In this document: positions 57,437 to 64,000 of the stretch, piece after piece | Layout of the letters: every line of letters begins with the position of its first letter | Position numbering within the stretch: position 1 is the first letter of the stretch | Assembly (NCBI GenBank): GCA_947493335.1 | Contig: CANLQO010000006.1 | Location: forward strand, 60,393 to 124,392 | Origin: an uncultured Paracoccaceae bacterium | GTDB lineage: Bacteria > Pseudomonadota > Alphaproteobacteria > Rhodobacterales > Rhodobacteraceae | Length of the DNA: 64,000 nucleotides | Direction of reading: 5' to 3' | Made by a program: the position numbers and the translations under genes | Notes under the pieces: model-generated | Databases searched by the model: none | The model's input: the letters and a program-made list of their open reading frames with translations, nothing else | What the model was told of the DNA's origin: nothing

Positions 57437-58915
57437 CTAATTTGGGTTTGCGGAGGGTGTTTCTGCGATTGCTTTGGCAATTCGCGCGACACCTTCGGCG
57501 ATCCGGGACGCCGGAAGCGAAGAATAGGCCAGCCGGGCAAAGTGTTTTGGTGGAGATTCGCTGGCAAAGAATGGTGCGCCCGGTTCAATCAATACACCGT
57601 TTTCGCGCAATCGGAGTGCCAATTGCGATGTGTCAATGCCTTGCGGCGTGGTAACCCAGACAGAAGAGCCACCATAGGCGCCTTGCCCCGCCACGGTGAT
57701 GTTATGGGCACTGAGGTTCTGATCCAGAACCTGCCGCCGGGTGTGATAGGTCTGTGACATGCGGCGCACCAGCGCGTCGTAATGCCCCAGCGACAGGAAA
57801 TAAGCGACAGTGCGCTGCGTCAGTCCCGGCGGATGCCGCAGCACCGAGGCACGTAAGGCCCTGACTTCTTTGATAAAAGGTGCCGGCCCAACAAGGTAGC
57901 CCAGCCGCAACCCGGGAAAGAGCGATTTGGAAAAAGAGCCCACGTAGACCACCCGCCCATTGCGGTCCAAAGACTTCAGGGCGGGGGATGGCGGTTTGAG
58001 GAACGCCATCTCAAACTCATAGTCATCTTCGACAATCAGAAAGTCATCGCGTTCGGCCTTGTCGAGCAGTTCATGCCGACGCGAAAGCGGCATGGTTGCG
58101 GTCGTGGGGCATTGGTGACTGGGGGTGGTAAAGACCACATCGGTGTCATCGGGCAGCGCATCGGGCGGCAGGCCGTCGCGGTCCACGGAGACAGGCGAAA
58201 GCTGGCAGCGCGATTGCGTCAATATGGCGCGCAAGGCCGGGTAGCAGGGGTCTTCGACCACGGCGCGTCGGCGCTGGGTCAACAGCACCTGCGCCGTCAG
58301 CCACAGCGCATTCTGCGCACCCATGGTGACAAGGATCTCATCAGGGCTGGCGAGGATGCCGCGACGGGGCAGGGTCTGACGGGCGATAAATTCCACCAAT
58401 TCGGGGTCATCGCCATCGTAGTAGTCATCCGTGAGCGCAGAAAAATCCCTTTTGCCAAGGGCTTGCAGGGCACAAAGCCGCCAGTTGGCGCTGTCGAACA
58501 ATGTCGGGTCTGCCTGCCCGTAGACAAAGGAATATTTGTAGGCGGCCCAGTCGGCGGGTTTTTCCATGCCCAGTCCGGGGCTGAATTTCTGACCGATCGC
58601 GCGAGACCAATCCACAGTTGAGGCGGCGGCGCGTTGCGCCGGAAAGGCAGGCGGTTCAGGGGCGTTGTCCGACACAAAATAGCCCGAGCGGCCCTTGGAC
58701 ATCAGGTAGTCATCGGCCACCAGTTCGGTATAGGCCAGTGTCACGGTAATCCGGCTGACGCCCAGATGTTTCGCCATCCGGCGAGAGGACGGCAAACGCT
58801 CGCCCGGGCGGAACCGTCCGGCCAGAATGCCTTGCGCAACCATCTGCTGAATGCGGGCCTGAAGGGTGCCCGGCGCGTTGGGGTCCAGAAAGAAGGTTTC
58901 GACTGAGATTGACAT
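57437..58915 (-). CDS. tauR: MocR/GntR-family PLP-dependent regulator, TauR-like
   Basis: A 492-residue fusion of an N-terminal GntR winged helix (ILAGRFRPGERLPSSRRMAKHLGVSRITVTLAYTELVADDYL) and a C-terminal class I aminotransferase-like domain. The PLP-lysine region is VVYVGSFSKSLFPGLRLGYLVGP. TauR activates taurine genes in Rhodobacter using PLP and taurine. Here it sits upstream of xsc on the same strand, the expected partner. A TTGGACTTAA box and a five-unit phased repeat lie before its start. Other MocR roles cannot be excluded, but context is strong. Confidence 0.9.
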   Translation of the reverse strand: MSISVETFFLDPNAPGTLQARIQQMVAQGILAGRFRPGERLPSSRRMAKHLGVSRITVTLAYTELVADDYLMSKGRSGYFVSDNAPEPPAFPAQRAAASTVDWSRAIGQKFSPGLGMEKPADWAAYKYSFVYGQADPTLFDSANWRLCALQALGKRDFSALTDDYYDGDDPELVEFIARQTLPRRGILASPDEILVTMGAQNALWLTAQVLLTQRRRAVVEDPCYPALRAILTQSRCQLSPVSVDRDGLPPDALPDDTDVVFTTPSHQCPTTATMPLSRRHELLDKAERDDFLIVEDDYEFEMAFLKPPSPALKSLDRNGRVVYVGSFSKSLFPGLRLGYLVGPAPFIKEVRALRASVLRHPPGLTQRTVAYFLSLGHYDALVRRMSQTYHTRRQVLDQNLSAHNITVAGQGAYGGSSVWVTTPQGIDTSQLALRLRENGVLIEPGAPFFASESPPKHFARLAYSSLPASRIAEGVARIAKAIAETPSANPN

Positions 58916-58940
58916 GATTGGCCTTATGCTGCGCCCTTTT

Positions 58941-58950
58941 TGGACTTAAA
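58941..58950 (+). promoter_or_regulatory. TauR-box-like TTGGACTTAA upstream of tauR
   Basis: TTGGACTTAA matches nine of ten bases of the CTGGACYTAA element reported for Rhodobacter TauR. It lies 26 bp before the tauR start, between that gene and the phased-repeat element. Only one copy is seen, so autoregulation is a tentative idea. Confidence 0.35.
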
Positions 58951-58958
58951 CAGCGGGA

Positions 58959-59034
58959 TGCACAACCCGTACACATTCCGTATGCAATCCGTCTGCGAAC
59001 CGTGCATACGAGAGTGTAAATGGTCGTTAACGGC
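58959..59034 (-). repeat. Phased 11-bp repeat element, copy B (five units)
   Basis: The plus strand reads ATGCACAACCC, GTACACATTCC, GTATGCAATCC, GTCTGCGAACC, GTGCATACGAG, a 9-nt spacer, then GGTCGTTAAC. The loose unit consensus is GTRYRCAAWCC. It matches copy A at 48961-49012 in order, orientation relative to the downstream minus-strand gene, and spacer length, but has two more units. It lies about 44 bp upstream of tauR. Confidence 0.7.
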
Positions 59035-59105
59035 CGACCGGTGCATTTGGTATTGATACAGGATTGATACACGTCTAACCTGCTGCTTGCCGCGATGATG
59101 CGGCG

Positions 59106-59243
59106 CGTTCTCAGGGCGGGGCGAAATTCCCCACCGGCGGTATGTCAGCAGTGACGAGCCCGCGAGCGCCCGGCAAACGCCGGGGTCTAGCAGATCTGGT
59201 GAGAGGCCAGAGCCGACGGTCATAGTCCGGATGAAAGAGAGCG
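59106..59243 (+). ncRNA. FMN riboswitch (RFN element)
   Basis: The conserved RFN core is clear: CGTTCTCAGGGCGGGGCGAAATTCCCCACCGGCGGT, then GAGCCCGCGAGCG, a variable stem, CAGATCTGGTGAGAGGCCAGAGCCGACGGTCATAGTCCGGATG, and AAGAGAGCG closing helix P1. It binds FMN and controls the downstream transporter gene. Downstream, CCTTCGTT (59265-59272) can pair with AACGAAAGG (59297-59305), which contains the gene's ribosome-binding purines. This suggests translational control; no T-run terminator is seen. Confidence 0.96.
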
Positions 59244-59312
59244 GGTGCGGGGTGCGATTGCGCGCCTTCGTTCCGCGTTGCCTTGGGTCACGGGACAACG
59301 AAAGGATATGAC

Positions 59313-60158
59313 GTGACCTATACAATTTCGATGAAAAGCCCCGCTTGGGCGGGGGCTGGATTTATGGTTCTGGCGGGCGCCTTGTTTGCCGGGGCCAATG
59401 TGGCGGTGCAGGCGGCTGGCATGTGGCACGGGGCGTCACCCGGTGCGGTGGCGTTCTGGCAATATGCAGGCGCGCTGGTGTTGGCCGTGCCGTTGTTGCG
59501 GGACTGGCGCACCACGCAGCCTTTGCTGCATCTGACCCGCGTGGCGCTGGCCGCCGTGGGGGTGCAATTGTGGGTGGCTGGGCTGGCAGTGGTGCCGATC
59601 TGGCAGGCGATTGCGCTGATCCTGACCTCGCCGCTGTTTGTCACGCTGGGTGCCTGGGCGCTGCTGGGCGAGCCGCTGGGCTGGCGGCGCGTGGGCGCAG
59701 TGCTGGCGGGGGCGCTGGGCGGGGTCATCATCCTCGCACCCTGGTCTGATGCCTTCCAGTGGGCGGCGTTCCTGCCCATCGGAGCGGCTGCGTTTTGGGC
59801 CGCATCCAGCCTTGTGACCAAACTGCTGACGCGGACCGAGAGTGCAGCGACCCTGACGCTGTGGCTGCTGGTGTTACTGGTGCCGGTGAATGCCGCGCTT
59901 GCTTTGCCCGGCGGGTTCAGCGTGGGCACGGCGGTCTGGCCGGTGGCTGCGGCGGCGGTTTTCACGGTGATCGCGCAATGGGCGCTGGCGAGCGCCTACA
60001 GGCGGGCCGATGCGGCATTCCTGCAGCCATTTGACCATCTCAAACTGCCGCTGAATGTGGGGCTGGGGTTGCTGGTCTTCGGCTTTGCCCCGCCCGGAGC
60101 GATGTGGCTGGGCGCTGCCATCATCGTGGCGGCGGCGGCTGTGGCCCTGCGCGAGTAG
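59313..60158 (+). CDS. ribN: EamA-family transporter, RibN-like riboflavin importer
   Basis: A 281-residue DMT/EamA protein with ten hydrophobic helices, starting with GTG (VTYTISMKSPAWAG) after AAAGGA. RibN is an EamA protein that imports riboflavin in rhizobia and other bacteria and is often under an FMN riboswitch. The riboswitch directly upstream makes that assignment much more likely than a generic metabolite exporter. ATG at 59331 is an alternative start without a clear ribosome site. The gene is convergent with a secreted-protein gene after 10 bp. Confidence 0.85.
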   Translation: MTYTISMKSPAWAGAGFMVLAGALFAGANVAVQAAGMWHGASPGAVAFWQYAGALVLAVPLLRDWRTTQPLLHLTRVALAAVGVQLWVAGLAVVPIWQAIALILTSPLFVTLGAWALLGEPLGWRRVGAVLAGALGGVIILAPWSDAFQWAAFLPIGAAAFWAASSLVTKLLTRTESAATLTLWLLVLLVPVNAALALPGGFSVGTAVWPVAAAAVFTVIAQWALASAYRRADAAFLQPFDHLKLPLNVGLGLLVFGFAPPGAMWLGAAIIVAAAAVALRE

Positions 60159-60168
60159 CGGCGGCCGG

Positions 60169-60813
60169 TCAGCGCGTCACGTAAAGCGTAAAGGGGCCGT
60201 TGCCGATCTGGATTTCCGCGAGGCTTTGACCGGCGGAGGTGTCGTAAGACACCTCCATCGTCGCGTTCTTGATGTAAAGCGGTGAGAGGTGACCGGGGCC
60301 AGCGGTCACGCGGTAGGACATATCACACGACAGCATCGCACCCGATTGGGTGGAGCCGGTGGGCGAGAGCGTGATCACCCGGCGGCCATCGTAAAAGCGC
60401 ATGGTGCCGGGGCAGCCGCGCGCATTGATGATCGCGTTCAGCACGGTCACGGGGGTTGAGACGCCCGCGGGCACGGCAGCGGGATCAGAAAGCGGGGTGC
60501 GGTCATCCGACGGGCTGACGGTGGTTTCGATCACCTGACCACCATCACTGAGCACAGAGATCTTGCGCGCCTTGCGGGGCGTGTCGGACAGATATTGCGT
60601 CACCACACGGCCATCGGCCATCTGCACCCTTTTGGCGCTGGCAATAAACGCGCCATTGGCCAGCCCCAAAGGCGAATCCGTCACATTCGCGCGGATGCTG
60701 TCGCCGGTGACGGACATGGTGCCGATGGAGCCGCCGCCAAGTGAAAGCTGAAAGGTCTGCGCGCTGGCAAGGCCGGCAAAACTCGCAAACAGAACGATCA
60801 GAAACAGACGCAT
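60169..60813 (-). CDS. Secreted protein of unknown function
   Basis: A 214-residue protein with signal peptide MRLFLIVLFASFAGLASAQ and a beta-rich mature part. Stretches include TFQLSLGGGSIGTMSVTGD and GTMRFYDGRRVITLSP, with a probable Cys pair (NARGCPG and MLSCDMS). It resembles the loose DUF3108 group of periplasmic proteins in general pattern, but that is not certain. The ATG at 60813 has GAAGGAAGG upstream; the track's TTG is one codon before it. It is probably monocistronic. Confidence 0.75.
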   Translation of the reverse strand: MRLFLIVLFASFAGLASAQTFQLSLGGGSIGTMSVTGDSIRANVTDSPLGLANGAFIASAKRVQMADGRVVTQYLSDTPRKARKISVLSDGGQVIETTVSPSDDRTPLSDPAAVPAGVSTPVTVLNAIINARGCPGTMRFYDGRRVITLSPTGSTQSGAMLSCDMSYRVTAGPGHLSPLYIKNATMEVSYDTSAGQSLAEIQIGNGPFTLYVTR

Positions 60814-60975
60814 CAAAGCCTTCCTTCAATCAATGGCAGCGACATAGCAGATAAACCCCGCATCGCCAGCGTTATCCAATATCAGACCGGCGGATTGTCC
60901 CCAAATCATCACCAATCAGCCCCGCAATTGCCCCTTTTGCAGGCGATAAGCAGCGCAGGAAAGTGGGAGTCCGTC

Positions 60976-61938
60976 ATGGATTTTTGGGCAACATCTTGGG
61001 CCAACTTACAGCAGACCTTTGGGGTCAAGTTCCTGTTATCGCCGGTTTATCTGGGCGCAACGGTGCTGATTGTCTGGGCCGTCTGGCTTTATCGCGGCAA
61101 GCCTGAAGGGTTCTTGCGGTTCATGTTGCCGCGCGAGCTTTATGTGCATCCGTCGACTTTGGTCGACATCAAGGTGGGTCTCTTCAACACGCTTTTCACC
61201 GCGACCGGCGCGATCTCTGTCCTGTTGGTGACGCCCTATGTGACCATCGCGGTCCTGCAGCAATTGGGCGGCGAATTGGCGGGCGATGGCGGGGTGTGGC
61301 ACGGGGTGCTGGCGGCGGCGCTGTTGTTCCTGACACAGGATTTCTGCCGCTATTGGAACCATTACCTGCACCATGAAACCAAAGTGTTGTGGCCGTTTCA
61401 CGCGGTGCATCACTCGGCTGAGGTGATGACGCCAATTACCTTTTTGCGGGCGCATCCGATGTATTCGGCGCTGCAGGCGCTGATGATCTCGGCGCTGGTG
61501 GGGATCGTGCAGGCGCTGATCCTCTGGGCGCTGATCGGGCAAATCCAGCCTTGGGCGATCTATGCTGGCACGATAGCGTTCAATACTTACGTCTTCTTTG
61601 GCGCGCATCTGCGCCACAGCCATATCTGGGTCAGCTATGGCCGGGTGATGGAACATATCCTGATCAGCCCTGCGCAGCATCAGATTCATCATTCCAGCAA
61701 TCCGATCCATCACGACAAAAACTATGGTGAGGTCTTTGCGATCTGGGACTGGATGTTCGGCACGCTTTATGTGCCCGACGGCTATGAGGCGCTGGACTAC
61801 GGTCTGGCCGATGGTGAGGGCAACAAGATCCCGCAAAAGCACCCGACGTTGAAGGACGCGATGATCGGCCCCTTCATCGAGGTGTGGGAAGAGATCACCA
61901 AGGGCACGTCGCTGGCCAAGGTCGAGGAACGGTCATGA
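60976..61938 (+). CDS. Sterol desaturase/fatty acid hydroxylase family protein
   Basis: A 320-residue integral membrane di-iron protein. The histidine boxes are present: HHETKVLWPFHAVHHS (HxHH and HxxHH type), HLRHSH and QHQIHHSSNPIHHDKNYG. The catalytic domain follows four or so helices. Bacterial members hydroxylate or desaturate lipids such as carotenoids, ornithine lipids or fatty acids; the substrate here is unknown. The ATG follows a GGGAG site. It overlaps the next gene by ATGA, so the two products are likely linked. Confidence 0.9.
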   Translation: MDFWATSWANLQQTFGVKFLLSPVYLGATVLIVWAVWLYRGKPEGFLRFMLPRELYVHPSTLVDIKVGLFNTLFTATGAISVLLVTPYVTIAVLQQLGGELAGDGGVWHGVLAAALLFLTQDFCRYWNHYLHHETKVLWPFHAVHHSAEVMTPITFLRAHPMYSALQALMISALVGIVQALILWALIGQIQPWAIYAGTIAFNTYVFFGAHLRHSHIWVSYGRVMEHILISPAQHQIHHSSNPIHHDKNYGEVFAIWDWMFGTLYVPDGYEALDYGLADGEGNKIPQKHPTLKDAMIGPFIEVWEEITKGTSLAKVEERS

Positions 61939-63701
61939 CTGCGGGCATGTTGACAGGCACCGCCCCCGACCCGGCCGAGGTGCTGGTCTATTACGATGGC
62001 GAGTGCCCGTTTTGCGCGGCCTATACATCTATGTTGCGGCTGCGGGAAACCGTGGGCCGCGTGACGCTGGTGGACCTGCGCGAGGACGCGGATGCCCGCG
62101 CGGAACTGGCCGCCGAAGGCTTTGATGTGGATCAGGGCATGGTGGTCGAGATGGATGGCCGCCGCCTGGGCGGGGCCGATGCCACCAATGCGCTGGCGCT
62201 GATGTCGACCAAGGCAGGCTGGTTCAACACGTTGAACCGCGCGATTTTCGCCATCCCGTTTCTGGCGATGATCTTCTACCCGATCCTGCGGGCCGGGCGC
62301 TGGATCACATTGTTCGCCATGGGACGCGAGGGGATCAATGCCCGCGCCGAGTCAGGCACGCGGCAGATGCTGTTCAGCTTCTTCTTTGGCCTCTTTTCGC
62401 TGTTTCACGTGTTCAACTACGCCTTTGCCTATGGGCGCTATCCGCCCGCCGCGGACCTGATTGCGGTCTTTGCGGCCGCGCTCTTGCTGCTGTGGCGACC
62501 GCATTCGGCCCGCGCGCTGGCGCTGTTGATGCTGGCGAGCCTAATTTCCACAATCGCGCAGGCCCCGGCCCAGTCGAACCACACGATGCTGCGCACGGTG
62601 GTGGTGATCGGCTATTGGCTGTCGTTCATCTGGACATTCATCCGCGCGAAAGACCCCGGCGAGATCTTTGACAACTTCATCCTCGCCGGGCGCGGGTCGC
62701 TGATCGTGATGTATATCTTTGGCATCTTTCACAAGATCAATGCCGACTTCCTGAACCCCGAAACCAGCTGTGCCGTGCGCCTGTGGCAGGACATGCCGGC
62801 ACCCTTAAGCATGGTGCAGGGCTACTGGATGGATCAACTCGCGATCTACGGCACTTATGGGGTTGAGGGTGCAATTGCGCTGGCGCTGATCATTCCGCGC
62901 ACGCGATATCTGGGGCTGGTCTTTGGGATCGGGTTCCACCTGTTGCTGGGGTTGTCGGATTACGCCGCATATATCGCCTTCACCACGCTGTCGATTGCGA
63001 TGCATGTGCTGTTCCTGAGCCGGACGCAGACCGCGCGTATGGTCGGATCACCCGAGATGGCGTTTATCCGGGCGCGCATTCAGCAGCCCTTGGGTGTGGC
63101 CGCGTTTTTGATCTTTCTAACTGGGGGCGCGCTGGCGATGTATCGCCACGACTTCAGCCTGTCGAACCTGTGCCTGCTGCCCTTTGTGCTGCCCTTGTGC
63201 TGGCTGATCCTGCGCTATGGGCGCGAAGAGACGGCGCAGACCCACAGCAAAGCGGCCTGGGTCATCGGGTTCATCGCGGCGGGGATTTACTTTGCCAACG
63301 GTGCGGCCCCCTATTTCGGCCTGAAGACCGCGCAGTCGATCAACATGTTTGCAAACCTGCGGCTGGAAGAAGGGGTAAGCAACCACGTCGTGTTCCCCAA
63401 CCCGCCGGGGCCGTTCACCTATCTTGAGGATATCGCGGTCGTGACCGAGGCCTCAGAAAGCGCGTTCCTGCGGGATTACCAACTGCGCGGCTTTGCGATT
63501 GTCTATTACGATCTGATTGCGCATCTGGCGGATAATCCAGAGGTGTCCGTGAGTTTTGATATGGGTGGCAATAGCTACACCAATATCAGCGCGGCCGATG
63601 TGCAACCCGATATCGACGCGATGTTGCATCACCCATGGGTCCGCAAATGGTTCCATTTCCAACCGGTGCAATTGGAGCGGCCTGAGGGCTGTTCGTTGTA
63701 G
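61935..63701 (+). CDS. DUF393 thiol-oxidoreductase-like domain fused to a multi-helix membrane domain
   Basis: A 588-residue protein. Residues 1 to about 110 form a DCC1-like (DUF393) domain with VYYDGECPFCAAY, whose CxxC could be redox-active. After an amphipathic stretch, about ten membrane helices follow, including LFSLFHVFNYAFAY and GVEGAIALALIIPRTRYLGLVFGIGFHLLLG. The latter part recalls HTTM (horizontally transferred transmembrane) proteins by layout. A soluble C-terminal tail of about 120 residues follows. The start MTAGMLTG overlaps the desaturase stop. The function is unknown; a partner role for the di-iron enzyme is possible. Confidence 0.8.
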   Translation: MTAGMLTGTAPDPAEVLVYYDGECPFCAAYTSMLRLRETVGRVTLVDLREDADARAELAAEGFDVDQGMVVEMDGRRLGGADATNALALMSTKAGWFNTLNRAIFAIPFLAMIFYPILRAGRWITLFAMGREGINARAESGTRQMLFSFFFGLFSLFHVFNYAFAYGRYPPAADLIAVFAAALLLLWRPHSARALALLMLASLISTIAQAPAQSNHTMLRTVVVIGYWLSFIWTFIRAKDPGEIFDNFILAGRGSLIVMYIFGIFHKINADFLNPETSCAVRLWQDMPAPLSMVQGYWMDQLAIYGTYGVEGAIALALIIPRTRYLGLVFGIGFHLLLGLSDYAAYIAFTTLSIAMHVLFLSRTQTARMVGSPEMAFIRARIQQPLGVAAFLIFLTGGALAMYRHDFSLSNLCLLPFVLPLCWLILRYGREETAQTHSKAAWVIGFIAAGIYFANGAAPYFGLKTAQSINMFANLRLEEGVSNHVVFPNPPGPFTYLEDIAVVTEASESAFLRDYQLRGFAIVYYDLIAHLADNPEVSVSFDMGGNSYTNISAADVQPDIDAMLHHPWVRKWFHFQPVQLERPEGCSL

Positions 63702-64000
63702 GGGGGTTCGGTTGAACGGACGTTTGCTGTCTGATCCATCGGCTGTCCGCGGGGAGGCGACAGTCGTCAGTGACTGGCAGTTTATGGCCCAGTTTTGACT
63801 CGCCTTCGCGAGCGTTCACCCAGCATCACCAAATCGCCTGCCCGGTGGGGCGGACAGTCGATGGATCGCCGCCGCAAGCGGCTTGTTCCGATCCGGAGGG
63901 CGGGTTGGGACGAACGGGTGGTTTGCGGGACTTTGCTTCCGTTATCATATTCAAAATGAACGTCTGCTTCCTCAGTTTGTTGAACTTTTTTACCCACAAC
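63702..64000. other. Intergenic region at the right window edge, no supported gene
   Basis: No ORF with convincing coding features is seen. A 71-codon minus-strand ORF (63782-63997) is low in hydrophobic residues and rich in Arg. The base composition and the phrase TTCAAAATGAACGTCTGCTT resemble degenerate intergenic sequence common in roseobacter genomes. It may contain a remnant repeat, but no second copy lies in the window. Confidence 0.5.

Noticed and set aside
63782-63997. 71-aa minus-strand ORF at the right edge
   Set aside because: Arg-rich with no family features; the DNA resembles degenerate intergenic sequence.

Overview
The window reads as chromosomal DNA of a marine alphaproteobacterium of the Roseobacter group (Rhodobacterales). 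The evidence is a CycM-type membrane cytochrome c, a hemC/hemE divergent pair with a CrtJ/PpsR-like site, a SoeABC-Xsc-TauR C2-sulfonate locus, YejABEF, GC-rich codon use, and long operons with ATGA or TAATG junctions. I saw no insertion sequence, integrase, prophage or CRISPR array. About 57 protein genes, one tRNA and one FMN riboswitch can be supported.

Layout. (1) 1-11173: two divergent catabolic operons flank an RpiR regulator. Leftward run a dimethylglycine/sarcosine-dehydrogenase-like flavoprotein, a medium-chain dehydrogenase, a small membrane protein and three tandem mandelate-racemase-family enzymes (the last cut by the window edge). Rightward run rpiR, a CntA-like Rieske oxygenase, a GFA-family zinc protein, an Asp/Glu-racemase-superfamily enzyme, a sulfotransferase-like protein and a carboxymuconolactone-decarboxylase-like protein. 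Together they suggest catabolism of an N-methylated (betaine-type) compound. The substrate is not known from the sequence, and this is the best candidate here for an undescribed pathway. (2) 11170-26141 is mostly housekeeping: pheA, cycM, yejABEF, a D-Ala-D-Ala carboxypeptidase, clpS, an RsmC-like methylase, an SDR, hemF, hemE and hemC. (3) 26138-32820: an FAD-linked oxidase, a CAU-anticodon tRNA, a CioAB-type bd oxidase, a purine/urate permease, uraH and a 4-TM protein.

(4) 32872-46167 is a complete-looking galactoside utilisation locus. It has a CUT1-type ABC importer, alpha- and beta-galactosidases, mutarotase, an SDR sugar dehydrogenase, an SMP-30 lactonase, DgoK and DgoA, with an IclR regulator and the importer ATPase divergent. 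This is the oxidative De Ley-Doudoroff route, except that no galactonate dehydratase lies in the window. (5) 46164-58915: a Crp/Fnr-like regulator and an unknown membrane protein, then a leftward C2-sulfonate locus: tauR, xsc, a TSUP exporter, pta, ackA, a second TSUP exporter, soeA, a tiny membrane-protein gene, soeB and soeC. Xsc makes sulfite and acetyl phosphate, Pta/AckA process the acetyl phosphate, and TSUP export or SoeABC oxidation removes the sulfite. (6) 59106-63701: an FMN riboswitch drives a RibN-like riboflavin transporter, followed by a secreted unknown protein, a sterol-desaturase-family protein and a DUF393/multi-TM fusion.

The most unusual non-coding signals are: two copies of an intergenic element built of helically phased 11-bp direct repeats (48961-49012 and 58959-59034), a perfect TGT-N12-ACA palindrome between hemE and hemC, palindromes over the rpiR start, before the beta-galactosidase, in the IclR/ABC divergent region and upstream of xsc, and an apparent ribosome-site-sequestering helix after the FMN aptamer. 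Notable protein oddities are two SDRs with Asn in place of the catalytic Lys, and an acetate kinase with Gly in place of the catalytic Asp. All identifications are by eye from motifs and remembered family features; no database search was run.
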